Source of the DNA: Jaltomata sinuosa | Taxonomy: Eukaryota > Streptophyta > Magnoliopsida > Solanales > Solanaceae | NCBI GenBank assembly: GCA_003996215.1 | Contig: QJPP01001586.1 | Location: 62,001 to 126,000, forward strand | Direction: 5' to 3' | Length of the DNA: 64,000 nt | Shown here: in pieces, positions 59,114 through 64,000 of the stretch | How positions within the stretch are numbered: the stretch's first letter is position 1 | Layout: each line of letters begins with the position of its first letter | Notes under the pieces: model-generated | What the model was told of the DNA's origin: nothing | What the model saw: the letters and a program-made list of their open reading frames with translations, nothing else | The model's database searches: none | Translations under genes and position numbers: made by a program

Positions 59114-60685
59114 GTGGCAAAATTGGTCATAAAAATTTTAATTGCAGGAGAAATCATCCTGAAAAATGGGTCTGGAGACCTAAAGATACTAACACTAACT
59201 ATCAAGGATCCAAAAATACTTGGGTACCTAAAAGAAACTGATTTACTTATTTTGCAGGAACACTCTAGAAAGACATACAAAAAGGGTATGTGGGTAATAG
59301 ACAGTGGGTGTTCTAAACATATGACGAGCAAAAAAGAGAATTTTAAATCAGTAAAAGATCTTGATAGTGGATATATGAGATTTAGTGACAATGCTAAAGG
59401 TCATGTAGTCGGAATCAGATCCATAACAATCAGCCCTTCATGCTATCTGATCGAAGTTTATTTAGTTGACAGACTTAAGCACAACTTATTCAACATTAGT
59501 CAACTCTGTGATACAGAATTTGATATGTTGTTCAATTCTATCAAATGCCTTATCAACAAGGAAGTAAAGAAAATCACCATCATTGGTGATCGGGTTGATA
59601 ATACCTATGTTTTAAACAATGTTGATTTACCTACCTTAACTTGTCTTACTGCTCTATCCTGTGATCCTTGATTGTGGCATAGAATGCTTGGCCATTCCAT
59701 TATGCACGCTATTGAAAAATTATCCAGACTTGAACTATTTGTTGGTCTGCTAAAACTCAAGTTTGAAAAGGATCACATCTGTGATGCCTGTCAACTTGGT
59801 AAATAGAACCACACCTCTTTTAATGTCAAAGATATCGTGAGCACATCTAAGCCACTTCAACTGCTTCACATGGATCTTTTTGGGCCTACTAGAACATCTA
59901 ACATTGGTGATAAAAGATTTGCCTTTGTCATTGTTGATGACTTCTCTAGATTTAATTGGGTTATTTTTCTTACTTATAAATATGAAGCTTTTGCTAACTT
60001 TGAAGTTTTTTGTAGAAAAGTACAAAGAGAAGCAGGTTATTACATCACCACTATTCACAGTGACCATGGAGAAGAATTTGAAAATAATGCATTTGAGAAA
60101 TTCTGCTCACAAAATGGATTCACTCAAAAATTTTCATCACCTCGCTTACCTCAACAAAATGGAATAGTTGAACGAAAGAACATATCACTTCAATACACTA
60201 CAAGAACAATGCTTCTAGAACAAAGCCTTCCCGATCACCTCTGGACAGAAGCAGTGAGCACAACATATCACATATTAAACATATGTTTGATAAGGCCTAT
60301 TTTGAAAAAGACTCCATACGGTCTACGAAAAGGAAAGAATCCCAACATCAGCTATTTTCACCTTTTTGAATGTAAATGCTTCATTCATAAAAATGGTAAG
60401 ACTATCTTGGGTAAGTTTGATCCACAAAGTGATGAAGGTATTTTCTTGGGTTACTCTCCTTCTAGTCGAGCTTTTAGAGTTTTCAATAAAAAAATCGCAA
60501 GTGTTAAAGAATCTGTTCATATAGTATTTAATAACTCTAACATCAATATTTATAAATCTAGTAGTCCTAGTTTTGATGAAGAACAGGTACAGAAGTTGAC
60601 TGTAGAGGAATTAGATCAATCGACTAATTTAGTTGAATCACAAAAGTCCATTATGACTGAAACTGAGTCGACTAATACAATTTAG
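59114..60685 (+). pseudogene. Copia protease and integrase, broken
   Basis: Protease: MWVIDSGCSKHMT near 59290. Integrase zinc region: LWHRMLGHSIMHAIEKLS then CDACQLGK (59674-59805), with stops just before and after. Integrase core: LLHMDLFGPTRTS (first Asp, about 59875), TTIHSDHGEEFENNAF (second Asp) and QQNGIVERKN (Glu, about 60170). The C-terminal part ends with FDPQSDEGIFLGYSPSSRAFRVFN, the usual copia integrase end. Not a working gene. Confidence 0.85.
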
Positions 60686-60764
60686 ATAAAACCAACATTC
60701 TCAGAGAATGGAGACATAATGCAAGATACCCAAACGATTCATCATTGGAGATCCAGCTAAGAAA

Positions 60765-61850
60765 ATGCATACTAGAGCATCATTAAAAAAGCAAGCCTCG
60801 GTAGCTCTCATATCTCAACTTGAACCCAAGCGAATCAATAAAGCTCTAGAAGATGAATCATGGATACATGACATGAAGGAAGAATTGGATCAGTTTGAAA
60901 GAAATCAATTTTGGACTCTTGTCAAACGACCAAAAAATTACTCTGTCATAGGCATAAAATAGGTCTTTCAGAACAAGCTAAATGAAGAAGGTAAGGTGAT
61001 CAAGAACAAAGCAAGACTAGTAGCTCAAGGTTACTTTCAACAGGAAGGTATTAATTTTGATGAAACTTTTGTTCCTGTACCAAGGTTAGAATCCATCCAC
61101 ATATTGTTAGCCTATGCTTCTTTTAAACATTTTAAGACCATTCAAATGGATGTTAAAAGTGCTTTCTTAAATGGTTTTACAAAAGAATAAGTTTTTGTTA
61201 AGCAACCTCCTGGTTTTAAAAATCCCTCCTGTCTTGATTACGTTTTAAAACTCTCTAAAGCTTTTTATGGTTTTAAACAAGCCCCCAAAGCTTGGTATGA
61301 AAGACTATGCAACTTCTTACTGAGCAATGAATTTCAACGAGGAAAAATTGACACCATCTTTTTTACAAAGAAACTCAATGCCAGTATTTTTATTGTACAA
61401 ATTTATGTTGATGATATTATTTTTGGTAGTTCTAACAAATCTCTCTGTGAGAATTTTACAAATCTTATGAAAGGAGAATTCAAAATGAGCTTAATGGGAG
61501 AACTCAATTTCTTTGTCGGATTATAAATCAAACAATCATAACGTGAAACTTTCATTAGTCAAAGCAAGTGTACAAAAGAACTCATTAAAAAGTTTGACAT
61601 GGAAAAAAGGGAAAGCTTATGGCACTTCTATGAGTCCTTCTACTTGTTTGGAGACCGATGCACTTGGAAAGGACGTGGATAAAAAGACATACTGATGAAT
61701 GATAGGATCATTATTGTATCTAATAGCAAATCGGCCAGATATCATATTCAGTGTGTGCAAATGTGCTAGATTTTAATCTGCTCCAAAGGAGTCACATCTT
61801 ATTGCAGTTAAAAGTATTATAAGTTAACAAGAATATGAAGCAAGTCAGCT
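60765..61850 (+). pseudogene. Copia reverse transcriptase, broken and truncated
   Basis: Motifs in order: WIHDMKEELDQFERNQFWTL, KARLVAQGYFQQEGINFDET, IQMDVKSAFLNG, PPGFKNP, KAFYGFKQAPKAWYERL and the catalytic IYVDDIIFGSSN near 61415. Stops fall at 60961, 61188 and 61525 and the frame shifts several times. The sequence then runs into a degraded SLLYLIANRPDIIF-like piece (about 61705-61755) and stops resembling polymerase; RNase H is not seen. Confidence 0.85.
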
Positions 61851-62350
61851 CCCTTAAAAAAGAGGCTGACTCATCTCAGAATGAGCTAGTTGTGACTCTC
61901 CAGACCTCCTACTACAATTTCTGCAAGAATGTGGAATGATCTTATGATTCCTTTTGCAGAAATATGCACAACACTCTGAAGTACTTTCTCCAGAAAAATT
62001 GACTCTATATTTTTTTGAAATACTCCTATGGGGTCCTGTCCCCATTAAACATCTTCTTTTGGGTCTGTAATTGGGGTTCTTTAAACCCCTAACTCTGTTT
62101 GTTCTCCTATTATCTATTCCTTTATCTAGTTTACTATATGTATGCTATATGTGTGCTATATGTGTGTATATGCATTCTCTATGCATCTATTTCTTTTTGA
62201 TTATGCCAAAGGGAGAGAAAATACACCTCACAAATTCAAGAAGCAAGGGGGAGCTAGGGAGTTAAACAAAGGAGCACCAAGAAAGCGGGAGCTAAACGAA
62301 TCAACAGGGAAGTCGACTATATATGAATTTGTGACTTTATTTGTCATTAT

Positions 62351-62365
62351 CAAAAAGGGGGAGAT
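62351..62365 (+). other. Polypurine tract of copia element
   Basis: AAAAAGGGGGAGATTA directly precedes the 3' LTR, a typical copia polypurine tract. Confidence 0.8.
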
Positions 62366-63376
62366 TATTAGCCTTCTAGAATCAGTTTTAATAATGACAA
62401 AATTAATCCTTTAATGTATTACAGGCAAAAAGAAACAATGAGCTTCAGGAATCATAAGCAAAAGGACACAAAGGCAAGAAGATCAAAGAAATCACAAACA
62501 CTCTATGATTCAAGGAAGTGACCACAAATCATGAGAATTATATCTAGGAATCAAGGAAGATAAGATCCAGCATATTCTTCAAGATGTGATTGAGTCATCC
62601 TAATGACAAGAAGATATCAAGATTGCAAGGAAAATGAATCATTATAATCCAGCAGATTGCAAGATAATAATAAGATTTCAAGATTATAAGGAAAGTAAGT
62701 CAAGCATCCAAAGATTTCAAGATTACAAGGAAAGTAAATCAAGTATCCTCACAAGGAAGATTACCAAGATCAGAATAGGAAGAAGAGTCACGAACGTATC
62801 TGATATGGATGTGATTGATTGAAGACCTCAATCAAGGAACAAAACTAAATCCTTGATTGAGCAGAATTCCCTTGAGTTTTCCTTTTTACGAGCAACAACA
62901 TACCTACCTACACAAATATAAAAGCCTGCAAGTCAATAAGAAGAAATCACTCAACTTCTCTTGAACAAGATCACTGTCTAGCTTTAATCTTTCACAATAC
63001 TTTGTACTCCTTCGAGTCTATAATTGTAATAAAAAAGAAAAAGAAAAAGAAAAAGTTAGTACTAGTTATACAGGTAGAGACTGTGTCACTACAAAGGATC
63101 GAAGAATATACTCTGAGATTGTCAAGCAAAAATCATTTATAAACTTATTCATTCAAGAAGCTCTAAAAGAAACTCTTGAAATCCAAAGGGACTGGACTAG
63201 GCACCACATCAGTGATCTGAACCAGTACAAAAATATTGTGTTATTCTTTACTTTTAGTTTTTACACTTCATTATATTCTCTTTATTAAACTAACTTGCAG
63301 GTGAGTCGACTAGTGCGTTGTCACAGTCGACTTGGAGGTAAGAAATTTTTAATCCCCCCCCCCCTCTTGGCTTTCA
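62366..63376 (+). repeat. 3' LTR of copia element
   Basis: Starts TATTAGCCTTCTAGAATCAG (TG changed to TA) and ends CTTGGCTTTCA, followed by the TACAT duplication. About 1,011 bp. Confidence 0.8.
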
Positions 63377-63381
63377 TACAT

Positions 63382-63655
63382 TTCACCTACTTTTTCACAA
63401 GCTGGACAAAATAATTAGTTTTATAGTAGTTCTCAATATTTTGTGGAGCCTTCTTTGATGATGAACACAATTTAATTTTGAATAAGAGTGTGTATTCTTC
63501 TCTTGTGGCTTAGGTATTAAAAATAGTAAATATTTTAATTTTTATTTATATTTATTATTTTTAAAACACAGTTTAATTTTGAATAAGAACTATGACATTA
63601 AATATTCAAATTACATATGATAGATATTTACACAAATAAAGTAAATTTTAACAAA

Positions 63656-63714
<59 letters not shown>

Positions 63715-63811
63715 TACAATCAATTAGGTCGTACGAGCTTATTATTTTTGAGCATGGTAGAAGTTTATTTAATTATTTGTTTTTAAATTATATTATATTT
63801 AGTTGGTTTGT
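63382..63811. other. AT-rich stretch with no gene
   Basis: No gene is visible. A direct repeat of CAGTTTAATTTTGAATAAGA-like sequence occurs at about 63468 and 63570, and an (AT)n microsatellite fills 63658-63709. Confidence 0.5.
63658..63709. repeat. (AT)n microsatellite
   Basis: About 26 uninterrupted AT units. Confidence 0.95.
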
Positions 63812-64000
63812 TGTAATGACCCTTCCGGTCATTTATACATTTTGCCTTCTTTGTATTGTTAGATCTTGTCTGTAGCGGCTCCAAGTCATTTATGGCTTTT
63901 TGGGACCGGTAGTTTGGTGCTCAGGCCATTTGTTTGGTCTTTATGGCTGTTCCCTTGTTTTAGAGCTTCAACTTTGGAAATCGTTGACTTTGATCAATAT
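63812..64000 (+). repeat. Partial LTR of the chromovirus family (cut by window end)
   Basis: TGTAATGACCCTTCCGGTCA and the following 180 bases match the start of the LTR at 33841 (minus strand), including GGGACCGGTAGTTTGGTGC and ATCGTTGACTTTG. It runs to the right, out of the window, in the opposite orientation to the element at 15742-33841. Confidence 0.85.

Larger units (their letters stand above)
56668..63376 (+). mobile_element. Ty1/copia LTR retrotransposon, degenerate
   Basis: A 6.7-kb element with LTRs at 56668-57665 and 62366-63376, a Met-tRNA-type PBS, a polypurine tract, and the copia gene order gag-protease-integrase-reverse transcriptase. TACAT flanks it at 56663-56667 and 63377-63381. 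All frames carry stops or shifts, and RNase H is not recognisable between the polymerase end and the 3' LTR. The two LTRs differ much more than those of the Athila-like element, so the insertion is older. Lineage within copia was not assigned. Confidence 0.9.

Overview
This is nuclear DNA from a flowering plant, most probably a Solanaceae species (tomato/potato/eggplant/tobacco clade). The evidence is split plant genes with GT-AG introns, nested Ty3/gypsy and Ty1/copia retrotransposons with plant tRNA primer sites, SINE tails ending in TTG repeats of the type known from Solanaceae, Stowaway MITEs and Helitron ends. The genus is an inference. No bacterial, organellar, tRNA or rRNA gene was recognised.

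Layout. (1) 1-11348: a large non-coding LTR element on the minus strand, arranged as internal-LTR-internal-LTR; the LTRs are about 3.46-3.48 kb and full of short tandem arrays and palindromes. (2) 11349-13703: AT-rich, gene-free DNA with a duplicated segment and a SINE tail. (3) 13704-34122: a nest. Minus-strand Helitron-like DNA is interrupted by a minus-strand Ty3/gypsy chromovirus (15742-33841). That chromovirus is itself split inside its integrase by a plus-strand Athila-like element (19270-26154, target duplication GCCAT) that keeps gag and protease but has no reverse transcriptase or integrase. (4) 34123-38736: the rest of the split duplicated segment, a Helitron end and unassigned AT-rich DNA.

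(5) 38737-54250: the only host genes seen. These are two tandem, same-orientation (minus strand) vacuolar-processing enzyme (legumain, C13 cysteine protease) genes. VPE-A (39175-42890, 467 aa) and VPE-B (45364-54068, 464 aa) have nine exons each, with matching exon phases and all catalytic residues. Exon 1, the 5' UTR and the TATA box are identical in the two genes, although the other exons differ. VPE-B has a 5.7 kb first intron filled with Helitrons and repeats; VPE-A has a compact 1.1 kb one with a MITE and a SINE-like element. A long inverted repeat (43570-44451) lies between the genes, upstream of VPE-A.

(6) 54251-64000: a Stowaway-like MITE, one end of a CACTA-type transposon, a degenerate 6.7 kb Ty1/copia element with a clean TACAT duplication, an AT microsatellite, and the start of another LTR of the same chromovirus family at the window edge.

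The two VPE proteins are predicted to be secretory-route vacuolar endopeptidases that cut after Asn/Asp. Nearly everything else is transposable-element DNA in various states of decay.
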